A DNA stretch of 8,833 nt. Source: an uncultured Arcobacter sp. (GTDB lineage: Bacteria; Campylobacterota; Campylobacteria; Campylobacterales; Arcobacteraceae). The notes under the pieces are model-generated. The model was not told the DNA's origin. It searched no databases and was given only the letters and a program-made list of their open reading frames with translations. This document shows positions 1-6,538 of this stretch, in pieces (the stretch's first letter is position 1; each line of letters starts with the position of its first letter). The position numbers and the translations under genes were made by a program. The stretch is from the NCBI GenBank assembly GCA_913062735.1, contig CAJXWI010000076.1, positions 1 to 8,833 of the forward strand, written 5' to 3'.

Positions 1-1047
1 AAAACTGATATAGACTATATTCTTTTAGGTAATAATTATTTAAGCAATAAAAATCTAGATAAAGCAATAGAATCATATCTGAAAGCAATAAAAATAAACC
101 CAGATAATTCAAATGCTCACTATAATCTAGGAGTTTCTTATCATAATAATCACGAATATTCAGAAGCAATAAAATCATACCTCCAAGCAATAAAAATAAA
201 TCCAGATAATACAAATGCCCACTATGGTTTAGCAATATCGTATGATAACAATAAAGAATATGAAAAGGCAATAGAATCATACTTGCAAGCAATAAAACTA
301 AATCCAAATAATTCAAATTTTTATCATGCTTTAGGAGTCTCGTATGCTAATCATGGGGAAAATTTAATGGCGATAGAATCATACCTCAAAGGCATAAAAA
401 TAAATCCAGAAAATTCAGATACTCATTATAATTTGGGGATTTCATATGATGATAATAAAGAATATTCAAAAGCAATAGAAGCATATCTTCAATCAATAAA
501 AATAAATTCAAATAATTCAAATGCCTATTATGGTTTAGGTATTTCCTATGATAATAATAATGAATATTTAAAAGCAATAGAAGCATATACTCAATCTATA
601 AAAATAAATCCAGATAATTCAGATAATTACTACAGTTTAGGAATCTCATATGATCATAATAAAGAATATACAAAGGCAATAGAAGCATATACTCAATCTA
701 TAAAAATAAATCCAGAAGCTTCATCTTCGTATCTAAATTTGTTTGAATTAGAATTAATTGAAGATAAATTAAGAAATGATGAATTAACTAAAAAGTATTT
801 ATTAAATATGACGAAAAATAATAAATCATTATTTCAATATGACATGCTAAATATCTTAAGAGATATAAAAGAATGTAAAGATACTGATATTGAGAAACTA
901 TTTCTTGATTATAAAAATACACCTTTTGATGATTGGAATTTTATTAATTTAGATTTATGGGCTTTAAAACAAAATAAAAACATAAGAAAAGAACTTATTC
1001 TTACAATAGATAAATTTAAAACTATACTAAAAAATGAAAAAAAATAG
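1..1047 (+). CDS. TPR-repeat protein, 5'-truncated by the window edge
   Basis: The reading frame is open from base 1 to a TAG at 1045-1047, giving 348 visible residues, so the true start lies off the left edge; an internal TTG at 283 is a leucine codon inside a repeat, not a start. Residues 1 to about 240 are tandem 34-residue TPR units with the pattern NPDNS-N-HY-LG-SYD-N-EY-KAIESYLQAIKI, each an antiparallel helix pair. TPR solenoids normally act as protein-binding scaffolds; the partner cannot be told from sequence. Residues 241-348 lack repeats, look helical and charged, and match no family I can name. No signal peptide or membrane segment is visible in this part. The gene is AT-rich, Asn/Lys/Ile-heavy, and convergent with mtnN, so it is not part of the core operon. 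The TPR call is secure; the function is unknown. Confidence 0.9.
   Translation, partial: KTDIDYILLGNNYLSNKNLDKAIESYLKAIKINPDNSNAHYNLGVSYHNNHEYSEAIKSYLQAIKINPDNTNAHYGLAISYDNNKEYEKAIESYLQAIKLNPNNSNFYHALGVSYANHGENLMAIESYLKGIKINPENSDTHYNLGISYDDNKEYSKAIEAYLQSIKINSNNSNAYYGLGISYDNNNEYLKAIEAYTQSIKINPDNSDNYYSLGISYDHNKEYTKAIEAYTQSIKINPEASSSYLNLFELELIEDKLRNDELTKKYLLNMTKNNKSLFQYDMLNILRDIKECKDTDIEKLFLDYKNTPFDDWNFINLDLWALKQNKNIRKELILTIDKFKTILKNEKK
64..716 (+). repeat. Tandem 102-bp coding repeats (TPR units)
   Basis: Successive copies of the Ala-Ile-Glu/Lys codons (gcaatagaa, gcaataaaa, gcgatagaa) begin at 64, 166, 268, 370, 472, 574 and 676, each exactly 102 bp (34 codons) apart with no indels. The last two units start with 41 identical bases (574-614 and 676-716), while other pairs differ at many third positions. 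This indicates older divergence plus a recent duplication or gene conversion at the 3' end of the array. The array continues to the left of base 64 as half a unit and probably beyond the window. Confidence 0.9.
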
Positions 1048-1118
1048 AATTTAGTTAAATAATATTTTTGAAAAAAAGATGATTAAAATTATAGACTTTT
1101 GATGTAAATGAACTTTAT

Positions 1119-1146
1119 CAAAATTGTCTTAGTACTGACAATTTTG
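1119..1146. terminator. Perfect 10-bp AT-rich hairpin downstream of the TPR gene
   Basis: CAAAATTGTC (1119-1128) and GACAATTTTG (1137-1146) are perfect reverse complements around an 8-base loop, TTAGTACT. It lies 71 bases past the TPR gene stop. On the plus strand the 3' arm supplies a short T run, but only three of the ten pairs are G-C and there is no clean following U-tract, so termination is possible rather than shown. It may instead be the left border of the adjoining repeat element. Confidence 0.35.
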
Positions 1147-1255
1147 TTCAAGTTCAAGGCGGGATTTAGACTTTATGAAGGAGCATACTAGAGTATGTGA
1201 GTTTATAAAGTCTAAAGCCCAACGCAGAAGTTGGGCAAAAGTGGCAGTGCTACGA
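1147..1255. repeat. Structured intergenic repeat-like element
   Basis: About 110 bp between the two convergent genes form a chain of dyads. TTTAGACTTTAT (1165-1176) pairs perfectly with ATAAAGTCTAAA (1205-1216). Nested inside, CATAC (1184-1188) pairs with GTATG (1193-1197) around TAGA. Immediately outside, GCCCAAC (1217-1223) pairs with GTTGGGC (1230-1236) around a 6-base loop. GTTCAA is repeated directly at 1146-1151 and 1152-1157. By my count roughly 43 of the 100 bases 1151-1250 are G or C, well above the flanks. It ends against the mtnN stop codon. I recall similarly built elements between genes in other proteobacteria and Campylobacterota, but cannot confirm that here. No transposase is present, so if mobile it would be non-autonomous. 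Confidence 0.5.
1217..1236 (-). terminator. GC-rich hairpin just after mtnN, candidate terminator
   Basis: GCCCAAC and GTTGGGC form a perfect 7-bp stem with a 6-base loop, 19 bases beyond the mtnN stop codon. Read on the minus strand it is followed by TTTAGACTTTAT, a broken T-rich stretch rather than a clean U-tract. It is the strongest GC hairpin near the end of the fabD-mtnN unit, but it also belongs to the repeat-like element and may not act as a terminator. Confidence 0.3.
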
Positions 1256-1951
1256 CTATTTTTGGAGTTTTTGGAGGATTTTTATTAGATAATTCGCTGA
1301 ATTAATCGCCGACGTCTTCAAAAACGCGTCAAAATCAATATCAGCTCCACCATCAGCAGTATCAGAAATCGCTCTTAATATAAAAAATGGAACTTCTAAC
1401 GCATCACAAACAACAGCAACACTAGCACCTTCCATCTCTAGGGCATCTGCATTAAAAGTAGTTTCAATGAACTTCTTTTGCTCAGGCTTGTAAACAAACT
1501 GATCTCCCGTTGCAATCGTGCCTTCAATAACTTTTATATCATTCTCTTGTGCTACATCAATAGCTACTTCTCTTAAAGATTTTGTAGTCTCTACAAAAAC
1601 TTTTCCCCCAGGAACATAACCAGCAGGATGTCCAAAAGCAGTGATATCTAAATCATGCTGACATAATTTATCAGCAATGATTAAATCTCCAATTTTAAGC
1701 GCAGGATTAATTCCACCAGCAACGCCTGAGAATAATAAAGTATCGCAGCCAAATTTTTGAATCATAGTAGAAGCAGTAAGTGTTGCAAATACTTTTCCAA
1801 TTTTTGAATATGCAATTACAATGTCTAAACCTTTATGATTTACTTCATAGTAGGTATTGTTTGCATAATCAACTTTGTTTACGCTGTCAAAATGCGCTAA
1901 TAAAGGCTCAATTTCTTCTTCCATTGCGCCCATGATTGCTAATTTAGTCAT
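1256..1951 (-). CDS. mtnN: 5'-methylthioadenosine/S-adenosylhomocysteine nucleosidase
   Basis: A 231-residue cytoplasmic enzyme that hydrolyses the N-glycosidic bond of methylthioadenosine and S-adenosylhomocysteine, releasing adenine; it feeds methionine salvage and autoinducer-2 precursor supply. The family signature is complete: GAMEEEIEPL at residues 8-17 with catalytic Glu13, SGVAGG at 75-80, the MEGA motif at 173-176 with ribose-binding Met173 and Glu174, and RAISD at 193-197 with catalytic Asp197. Length is normal. In Helicobacter and Campylobacter the homologue also cleaves 6-amino-6-deoxyfutalosine in menaquinone synthesis; the motif style here resembles the H. pylori enzyme, so a dual role is likely but inferred. 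The ATG overlaps the fabD stop by 8 bases and has AGGAG at 1958-1962, so it is co-transcribed and probably translationally coupled. Also known as pfs or mtn. Confidence 0.95.
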   Translation of the reverse strand: MTKLAIMGAMEEEIEPLLAHFDSVNKVDYANNTYYEVNHKGLDIVIAYSKIGKVFATLTASTMIQKFGCDTLLFSGVAGGINPALKIGDLIIADKLCQHDLDITAFGHPAGYVPGGKVFVETTKSLREVAIDVAQENDIKVIEGTIATGDQFVYKPEQKKFIETTFNADALEMEGASVAVVCDALEVPFFILRAISDTADGGADIDFDAFLKTSAINSANYLIKILQKLQK

Positions 1952-2879
1952 TTAATTCTCCTAATGTTTTTTCTAAGCTTGCAAAATCACTTACATTTAA
2001 TGTAGGTGTTGTTTTATCAATTTTTCTATTAAGACCTTTTAATACAGCCCCATTTCCAAATTCTATAAACACATCTACTTTTGAAGAATTAGCTAAGATG
2101 CTTTGTTTGTATTTAACAGGAGAAGTTAATTGAGAAGATAATAACTCAATTGCTTCATCTTTTAAATTATAAGCTTCGCTGCTTACATTTGAAATAACAT
2201 CATAAATGAAATCTTCTTGTAAAAATTCTTCTAAATAGGGTTTTAAATTCTCAACCGCTGGTCTTAAAATTTCACAATGAGAGGCAACACTCATATCTAA
2301 AACAATTGCTCTTTTAGCCCCTGCTTCTTTAAACGTATCAACTAGGCTTTCTAAGTCTGCTTTAATACCAGCAACAACTAATTGTCCATCTAAGTTGTAA
2401 TTAGCTGGCCAGATTTTTTTATCTGCTTTTCTTTGTGTTTTACAAATATCTTCTACTTTTTCATCATCAAGTCCTACTAATGCCATCATTCCAGCACCTT
2501 CGCCTTCACAAGCTTCGTTCATAAATTTTCCTCTTTTATGAACGACTTCAATAGCATCTAAATAATGCAAAGCTCCACTTGCTACAAGTGCTGAAAACTC
2601 ACCTAAAGAGTGTCCTAAAACAAATTCTGCTTTAATGTTACACTTGTCTTTAAAAATAGCCCCTGCTATGCTTGAAACTAAAAGAATAGCTGGTTGTGTA
2701 TATTCTGTTTTAGAAAGATTGTCATTTTCTTCAAATAAAAGTTCTTCAAAATTAATATTTAATCTCTTTGATGCTTTTTCTATCATTTCTTTTGCAATAT
2801 CGCTATTGTCAAAAAAATCTTTTCCCATTCCAATACTTTGAGAGCCCTGCCCTGGAAAAATAAATGCTACTTTTTTCAT
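1944..2879 (-). CDS. fabD: Malonyl-CoA:ACP transacylase
   Basis: A 311-residue cytoplasmic enzyme that moves malonyl from coenzyme A to acyl carrier protein, supplying the extender for type II fatty-acid synthesis. Visible signatures are FPGQGSQ at residues 8-14 (oxyanion-hole Gln11), the nucleophile elbow GHSLGE at 89-94 with catalytic Ser91, the substrate-binding Arg116 in KRGKFM, catalytic His201 in ASHCE, and Gln250 in SQLTSPV. FIEFGNGAVLKGL near the C-terminus is also typical. Length matches the family (about 310). The upstream ribosome site is a modest AAGGG. It is the first gene of a two-gene unit with mtnN, separated from slyD by a 236-bp gap that holds the slyD terminator and a likely promoter. 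It is unusual only in being away from other fab genes, which I believe is common in Campylobacterota. Confidence 0.96.
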   Translation of the reverse strand: MKKVAFIFPGQGSQSIGMGKDFFDNSDIAKEMIEKASKRLNINFEELLFEENDNLSKTEYTQPAILLVSSIAGAIFKDKCNIKAEFVLGHSLGEFSALVASGALHYLDAIEVVHKRGKFMNEACEGEGAGMMALVGLDDEKVEDICKTQRKADKKIWPANYNLDGQLVVAGIKADLESLVDTFKEAGAKRAIVLDMSVASHCEILRPAVENLKPYLEEFLQEDFIYDVISNVSSEAYNLKDEAIELLSSQLTSPVKYKQSILANSSKVDVFIEFGNGAVLKGLNRKIDKTTPTLNVSDFASLEKTLGELND

Positions 2880-2945
2880 AAAATACCCTTGTAAAAATTT
2901 CTATAGTTTAATATATCTTGAGTAAAACTATTTTTTAAAAGTAGA

Positions 2946-2951
2946 ATTATA
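2946..2951 (-). promoter_or_regulatory. Likely -10 box of the fabD-mtnN promoter
   Basis: On the minus strand the sequence reads TTGTATAATTC, containing a perfect TATAAT about 67 bases upstream of the fabD ATG. No convincing -35 hexamer lies 16-18 bases upstream; instead there are A/T tracts, as expected for Campylobacterota sigma-70 promoters, which largely lack a conserved -35. The inferred transcript would have a leader of roughly 60 bases. The position, just after the slyD terminator, fits a new transcription start. Confidence 0.5.
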
Positions 2952-3006
2952 CAATGTCATTTTTGTAATTACTCTTAAAAAATACTTATTCATCTTGTAT
3001 AAATGA

Positions 3007-3041
3007 AAAATGCCCAAAAGCGTCACGCTTTTAGGCATTTT
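3007..3041 (-). terminator. Strong intrinsic terminator after slyD
   Basis: AAAATGCC (3007-3014) pairs with GGCATTTT (3034-3041), and inside it AAAAGCG (3016-3022) pairs with CGCTTTT (3026-3032), around a TCA loop, with one mismatched base on each side between the two stems. Read on the minus strand the 3' arm runs into a T run (GGCATTTTTC). It ends the long atp-tol-pal-slyD unit about 75 bases after the slyD stop. The near-symmetry could let it work in both directions, but no plus-strand gene needs it here. Confidence 0.85.
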
Positions 3042-3061
3042 AATTTAGTGTTTTGTGTTTT

Positions 3062-3122
3062 TTGTTAGTCTATAAACGGGTTATAGAAAAGTGTTTTGGC
3101 AGCCTGCCAACTATACTAACAA
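3062..3122 (-). other. Potential three-way-junction RNA over the slyD stop codon
   Basis: TTGTTAGT (3062-3069) and ACTAACAA (3115-3122) are perfect reverse complements. Between them sit two further hairpins: CTATAA/TTATAG (3070-3075 with 3081-3086, 5-base loop) and TTGGC/GCCAA (3096-3100 with 3106-3110, 5-base loop; as DNA the dyad extends to TTGGCAG-C-CTGCCAA). The outer stem includes the slyD TAG stop and its last Cys codon. Folding is inferred from base pairing only. It could stabilise the mRNA 3' end, or the DNA dyad could bind a protein. Confidence 0.4.
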
Positions 3123-3661
3123 CCACATCCACCTTGTTTAGGAGCAGATTCATCTGCAGCAGCACCACCGCCACCACAACATCCACCGCCGCCACCCATA
3201 GCAGCCATACCACCTACAACACCAGTTTGTAGTTCTTCTTCTGTTGCAACTCTAATTGCTAAAACAGATACTGAAAACATTAATGTTTTTCCAGCCATAG
3301 GGTGATTGTAATCAATGATAACTTCATCATCAGTGAAAGATTTAACAGTAACTTGTACAGTTTCACCTTGTTCACCAGTTCCGTATAAGCTCATACCTTC
3401 AGCAATTTCAATTCCTGCGAATTGTTCTTTTGGTAAAGTTTGAACAGCGTCCTCTTTAACTTCTCCATAAGCTTCTTCTGGTTGAACTAAAACGTCTGCT
3501 TCATCATTAACATTCATTTCAATTACTTTTTTTTCTAATCCAGGGATAATTTGACCTTTTCCCATAATGAATTCTAATGGTGCAGCACCAACATTTGTGT
3601 CTAGTTGCTCATTAGTATTCGCATCTTTTAAAGTATATTCTATACTTATAACTTTTGACAT
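3116..3661 (-). CDS. slyD: FKBP-type peptidyl-prolyl isomerase with Cys/Gly-rich tail (SlyD-like)
   Basis: A 181-residue cytoplasmic folding enzyme and chaperone. The FKBP fold is split in the SlyD manner: residues 1-70 carry the first half (PLEFIMGKGQIIPGLEKKV at 28-46), an inserted chaperone flap spans about 71-120, and the fold closes with NHPMAGKTLMFSVSV at 119-133, a SlyD hallmark. The tail from about 148 is very Gly-rich and bears four cysteines (Cys161, Cys162, Cys179, Cys181) in GGGGGCCGGGG and a terminal GGCGC. In E. coli the His/Cys-rich tail binds nickel and helps hydrogenase maturation; here the tail has no histidine, so metal preference may differ. There is a good AGGAGA ribosome site at 3665-3670. 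It starts 14 bases after cpoB and is followed by a strong terminator, so it is the last gene of the tol-pal unit. Confidence 0.93.
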   Translation of the reverse strand: MSKVISIEYTLKDANTNEQLDTNVGAAPLEFIMGKGQIIPGLEKKVIEMNVNDEADVLVQPEEAYGEVKEDAVQTLPKEQFAGIEIAEGMSLYGTGEQGETVQVTVKSFTDDEVIIDYNHPMAGKTLMFSVSVLAIRVATEEELQTGVVGGMAAMGGGGGCCGGGGAAADESAPKQGGCGC

Positions 3662-3675
3662 AAGTCTCCTTTTTA

Positions 3676-4620
3676 TTAATTTATTGTAGATAGATTTTTA
3701 TAAGCTATTTTCGCTTCTTTTGATTCTGGGTACACATCAATGAGTGTACTATAAAAATTAGCAGCATTATCTAAGTCATTTACTTTCTCGAATGAAATAG
3801 CACTATGTAAAAGTAATTTAGGCATATACGATGCTTTACCGTATAAAGTTGCAGAAATTTTATAATGACGAATTGCGTCATCATATTTTTTACGATAGTA
3901 CCAAATCTCACCGAGGTAAAAGTTGTTTTCCGCTGGTTTATATTTAGCTTTCACTAAAGATTCAAACATTGGAATTGCTTTTGTAAAGTGATCTATTTTA
4001 AATAAAGCTATTGCTTTAACCATCAACCCTTTTTTATCATTAGTATTCAAAGTTTTAGCTTTAGTTTTAATACTAGTTTTTTTACCTAAGCTTTTCTTAA
4101 AGGCTAAAAACTCTTTTTTAGTAATAAACTGTTTCATATTTTTTCTAAACTCACGCTCAGAAATATAATTTGCATTCATTTTGTTTACGGATTTAGTAAG
4201 TTTTGATATTGCTAATTTTAGTGCATCAAGATTTTTTAAATTCTCTCTTGACATCTCTTCTTGTATTACTAGAATTTGTTGGGAAACTTCTTTAGTTGTT
4301 TTTAAATCTTCTTTTGTTGTTTCTAAATCTAATACTAAATTGTTTAATTTAATAACAGTTCTATTTAATTTAGCACTGTCGCCTTCATAAATTGATTCTA
4401 AACCATCAAGCCGTTGATTAACAGTTGTAACAGTAGATTTCACATCTTTAACTTTTGAATCAATTGATCCTAGTTTTTCTTTATTGGTTAAGATATGTTT
4501 TTCAGTTTTAGTAAGACCGTATGGGTTTTTTGAGTTTAAATTACCAGCTCCAAAAGCTGAAACTTGTTCAGCTAATGAATATGTAACTAGTAATAACGTT
4601 AATAAGAATATTTTTCGCAT
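3676..4620 (-). CDS. cpoB: Tol-Pal system protein CpoB/YbgF (coiled coil plus TPR)
   Basis: A 314-residue periplasmic protein. Residues 1-17 form a signal peptide (MRKIFLLTLLLVTYSLA, probable cleavage after SLA). Residues about 38-150 are heptad-like, Lys/Leu/Glu/Thr-rich and probably a long coiled coil, corresponding to the YbgF trimerisation region but longer than in E. coli (whose whole protein is about 260 residues). A Lys/Thr linker follows (about 175-195), then TPR units from about 197 to 312, including AIPMFESLV, FYLGEIWYYRKKYDDAIRHY and DLDNAANFYSTLIDVYPES. In E. coli CpoB links the Tol machine with peptidoglycan synthesis by PBP1B at the septum; whether that holds here is unknown. 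It lies 7 bases after the pal stop with no clear Shine-Dalgarno sequence, so translation is probably coupled to pal. Confidence 0.88.
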   Translation of the reverse strand: MRKIFLLTLLLVTYSLAEQVSAFGAGNLNSKNPYGLTKTEKHILTNKEKLGSIDSKVKDVKSTVTTVNQRLDGLESIYEGDSAKLNRTVIKLNNLVLDLETTKEDLKTTKEVSQQILVIQEEMSRENLKNLDALKLAISKLTKSVNKMNANYISEREFRKNMKQFITKKEFLAFKKSLGKKTSIKTKAKTLNTNDKKGLMVKAIALFKIDHFTKAIPMFESLVKAKYKPAENNFYLGEIWYYRKKYDDAIRHYKISATLYGKASYMPKLLLHSAISFEKVNDLDNAANFYSTLIDVYPESKEAKIAYKNLSTIN

Positions 4621-4627
4621 AAATTAA

Positions 4628-5167
4628 TTATGGTAAGATTTTGTATTCAACTCTTCTGTTTTGTTTCCAACAAGTAGAATTTTTATCTGAACAAACTGGG
4701 TTACTTTCACCAAATGAAATCATAGAAATATCATCAGCAGAAATACCATCATCAATTAAAGAAGTTTTAACAGATAATGCTCTTTTTAAACCTAGAGCAT
4801 AATTATACTCATCCGTTCCCCACTCATCAGAGTTACCTTCAAGTTTAATCTTGATTTTACCAGCTAATACTGATAATTTGTTTGCATTAGATTTAGCAAC
4901 ATTTCTGTTTTCTTCATTTAATGTAAATTTATCGAAATCAAAGTAAACTACATCAATTAATAAGTTTTTGATTGCATCTGCAGTCATTGATTCTGAATCA
5001 GACATTGAGTCTTTATCCATATTATTTGCATTCATTGCATCCAAATTAGATTCTGAAGACTTTTCTGTTTTATTCATCTTTGCTTCATTCATTTCTGTTG
5101 ATTTTTGAGAACACCCAGTAAATAATAGTACTGATGCCAAAACAGAATACGCTAAAAATTTTTTCAT
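4628..5167 (-). CDS. pal: Peptidoglycan-associated outer-membrane lipoprotein Pal
   Basis: A 179-residue lipoprotein that anchors the outer membrane to peptidoglycan and binds TolB. MKKFLAYSVLASVLLFTGC is a lipoprotein signal with the lipidated cysteine at 19. Residues 20-62 form a flexible linker rich in Met, Asn, Ser and acidic residues. The OmpA-like domain covers about 65-179: VVYFDFDKFTL at 73-83, EGNSDEWGTDEYNYALGLKRA at 110-130 (the diaminopimelate-binding region) and NRRVEY at 170-175. Where E. coli Pal has GHADERG, this has GNSDEWG, so the His is Asn. Cys159 and Cys166 could form a disulfide. The ribosome site is AAGGA at 5175-5179. The 71-bp gap before it, the largest within tol-pal, is very AT-rich and could hold an internal promoter (a TATTAT is visible on the minus strand), which is speculative. 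Confidence 0.95.
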   Translation of the reverse strand: MKKFLAYSVLASVLLFTGCSQKSTEMNEAKMNKTEKSSESNLDAMNANNMDKDSMSDSESMTADAIKNLLIDVVYFDFDKFTLNEENRNVAKSNANKLSVLAGKIKIKLEGNSDEWGTDEYNYALGLKRALSVKTSLIDDGISADDISMISFGESNPVCSDKNSTCWKQNRRVEYKILP

Positions 5168-5238
5168 AAAATAATCCTTCGTTAAAATATTAATAATAAT
5201 ACTAAAAACAAACTTAATAATTTATTATCATAGGCCTA

Positions 5239-6507
5239 TTACCAATCAATTGACTGAATTCGCCCATTATCAGAAGAAAACAGGTGCACTTTATCAAAGT
5301 TTAGTCGTACTATTCCCACAGAACTTTTGTTATTGAAGTTTTTAATAAACAAAATACTCTCTCCATCACTTGAAAACTTTGGAAATTGATTCACTCCCGT
5401 TACTGTAAGTTTTTTAATATAATCACTTCTGGTTGAAATCAAAAACAGATTAAAACTTCTCTTATCAAACTGTGAATTTCTATCCCTACTTGTATAAACT
5501 ACTTTATCATTAAATGTAGTTACAGATGAATTATTACTTCCATGATAAACCAAACGTTCAACACCGCGTCTCCCTATTGTCTTTGAGAAAATATTGGGTC
5601 TGTTTAGTCTATCACTTACAAATACAATTTTTTTATCATTATCTATAAAATGAGCCCCAACATCAATACCTTTATAAGAAGTTATTTTTGTTTGTTTTTT
5701 TGTTCGTAAATCCAACATATATACATCAGGTTGTCCCTCTGGGGATGCTGTAATTAATAATTTATTTCCATCAGAACTAACATCAGAGGCAACAATCATT
5801 CCATCACTGTCTAGTATTTTTATCATTCTTTTAGTATAAATATTAATTTTATATAAAGTGGGTTTTGAATTTACATAACGTGTAAAATAAAAAGCATCTT
5901 GTTTTTTACTTGCCCACTTAGGGAAGATATTAAGACCCCCAGTAATAATGGTTTTTTTATAACTTAAGGTATAATCAGAGATTACAATATCGCTGTGTTT
6001 TGCTTTTTTATATACAGAGTAAATAACAAACTTGTCCATCCACGCAATGGAAGGTGCATTCATATAAGCATTTGTAGCAATGGCTACACGGTGAGCTAAA
6101 AAGACATGTCTGTTAATATTTGAAGTAGTAAATGTTTTTGATAAAACCAAGTTTTTTGCATTTACATCATAGAGTTTTGTTTTTAAAACAATACCCCCAA
6201 AAGCAGATTCTTCAAAATTTACATTTAAAAACAAATCCACCTTTTTTCTTCCTAAATAAATATAATCTGCATTGTCAGTCATGCTAAGTTTATAAGTATC
6301 TTCTTTTACATTAAAATGCCCACTCACATCTAAATCTTTTTGAATGATTTTAGTGATTTTATATAACATAGATTCATTCAATGCGCCAAGTGCAGAAGAA
6401 ATAAGTATGCTAGGTTTTGTATTGGATTTTTTAACTATTTCCATACTTACATCTGCTGAAAACACAGAAGAAAACATGAAGCATAAAATTAATATTATTT
6501 TTTTCAT
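5239..6507 (-). CDS. tolB: Tol-Pal system protein TolB, periplasmic beta-propeller
   Basis: A 422-residue periplasmic protein that shuttles between Pal and TolA, controlling whether Pal is free to bind peptidoglycan. The signal peptide is MKKIILILCFMFSSVFSA (cleavage near residue 18). The N-terminal domain spans about 20-150. The C-terminal six-bladed propeller spans about 155-422 with recurring TolB blades: FPKWASKKQDAFYFT (195-209), SSDGNKLLITASPEGQPDVY (244-263), FIDNDKKIVFVSDRLNRPNI (287-306) and FPKFSSDGESILFI (375-388). Length matches the family (about 430). AAAGGA at 6513-6518 is a good ribosome site. It starts 31 bases after the TolA-like gene and is followed by pal. A perfect 10-bp palindrome, ATAGGCCTAT, touches its stop codon at 5230-5239, with no known role. 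Confidence 0.95.
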   Translation of the reverse strand: MKKIILILCFMFSSVFSADVSMEIVKKSNTKPSILISSALGALNESMLYKITKIIQKDLDVSGHFNVKEDTYKLSMTDNADYIYLGRKKVDLFLNVNFEESAFGGIVLKTKLYDVNAKNLVLSKTFTTSNINRHVFLAHRVAIATNAYMNAPSIAWMDKFVIYSVYKKAKHSDIVISDYTLSYKKTIITGGLNIFPKWASKKQDAFYFTRYVNSKPTLYKINIYTKRMIKILDSDGMIVASDVSSDGNKLLITASPEGQPDVYMLDLRTKKQTKITSYKGIDVGAHFIDNDKKIVFVSDRLNRPNIFSKTIGRRGVERLVYHGSNNSSVTTFNDKVVYTSRDRNSQFDKRSFNLFLISTRSDYIKKLTVTGVNQFPKFSSDGESILFIKNFNNKSSVGIVRLNFDKVHLFSSDNGRIQSIDW

Positions 6508-6538
6508 TTTTGTCCTTTAAATGATTGTTGAACGCTAT

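Noticed and set aside
283..285. TTG at 283 as the start of the TPR gene
   Set aside because: The frame is open to base 1 and the upstream codons encode the same TPR pattern in the same 34-residue register, so this is an internal Leu codon.
64..716. 102-bp periodic repeats as a CRISPR array or satellite
   Set aside because: There are no conserved direct repeats separated by unique spacers. The period is exactly 34 codons and encodes canonical TPR residues.
1175..1288. A 37-codon plus-strand ORF (starting MKEHTRVCEF) running through the intergenic element into the 3' end of mtnN
   Set aside because: It lies across the perfect stems, which fully explain the sequence. It has no good ribosome site and overlaps mtnN antisense, so it is probably a spurious by-product of the repeat.
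2635..2841. Plus-strand ORF antisense to fabD, and similar antisense ORFs at 4181-4390, 6801-7106, 7417-7680 and 7950-8141
   Set aside because: They lie wholly inside well-supported genes on the other strand, show no domain signal and have no coherent ribosome site or context.
5168..5238. Internal promoter upstream of pal
   Set aside because: The region is so AT-rich that TATTAT-like hexamers occur by chance, and no distinguishing element is visible.
5230..5239. Perfect palindrome ATAGGCCTAT at the tolB stop
   Set aside because: A 10-bp palindrome without spacing, a promoter or a second copy is weak evidence for an operator; it is noted only in the tolB entry.
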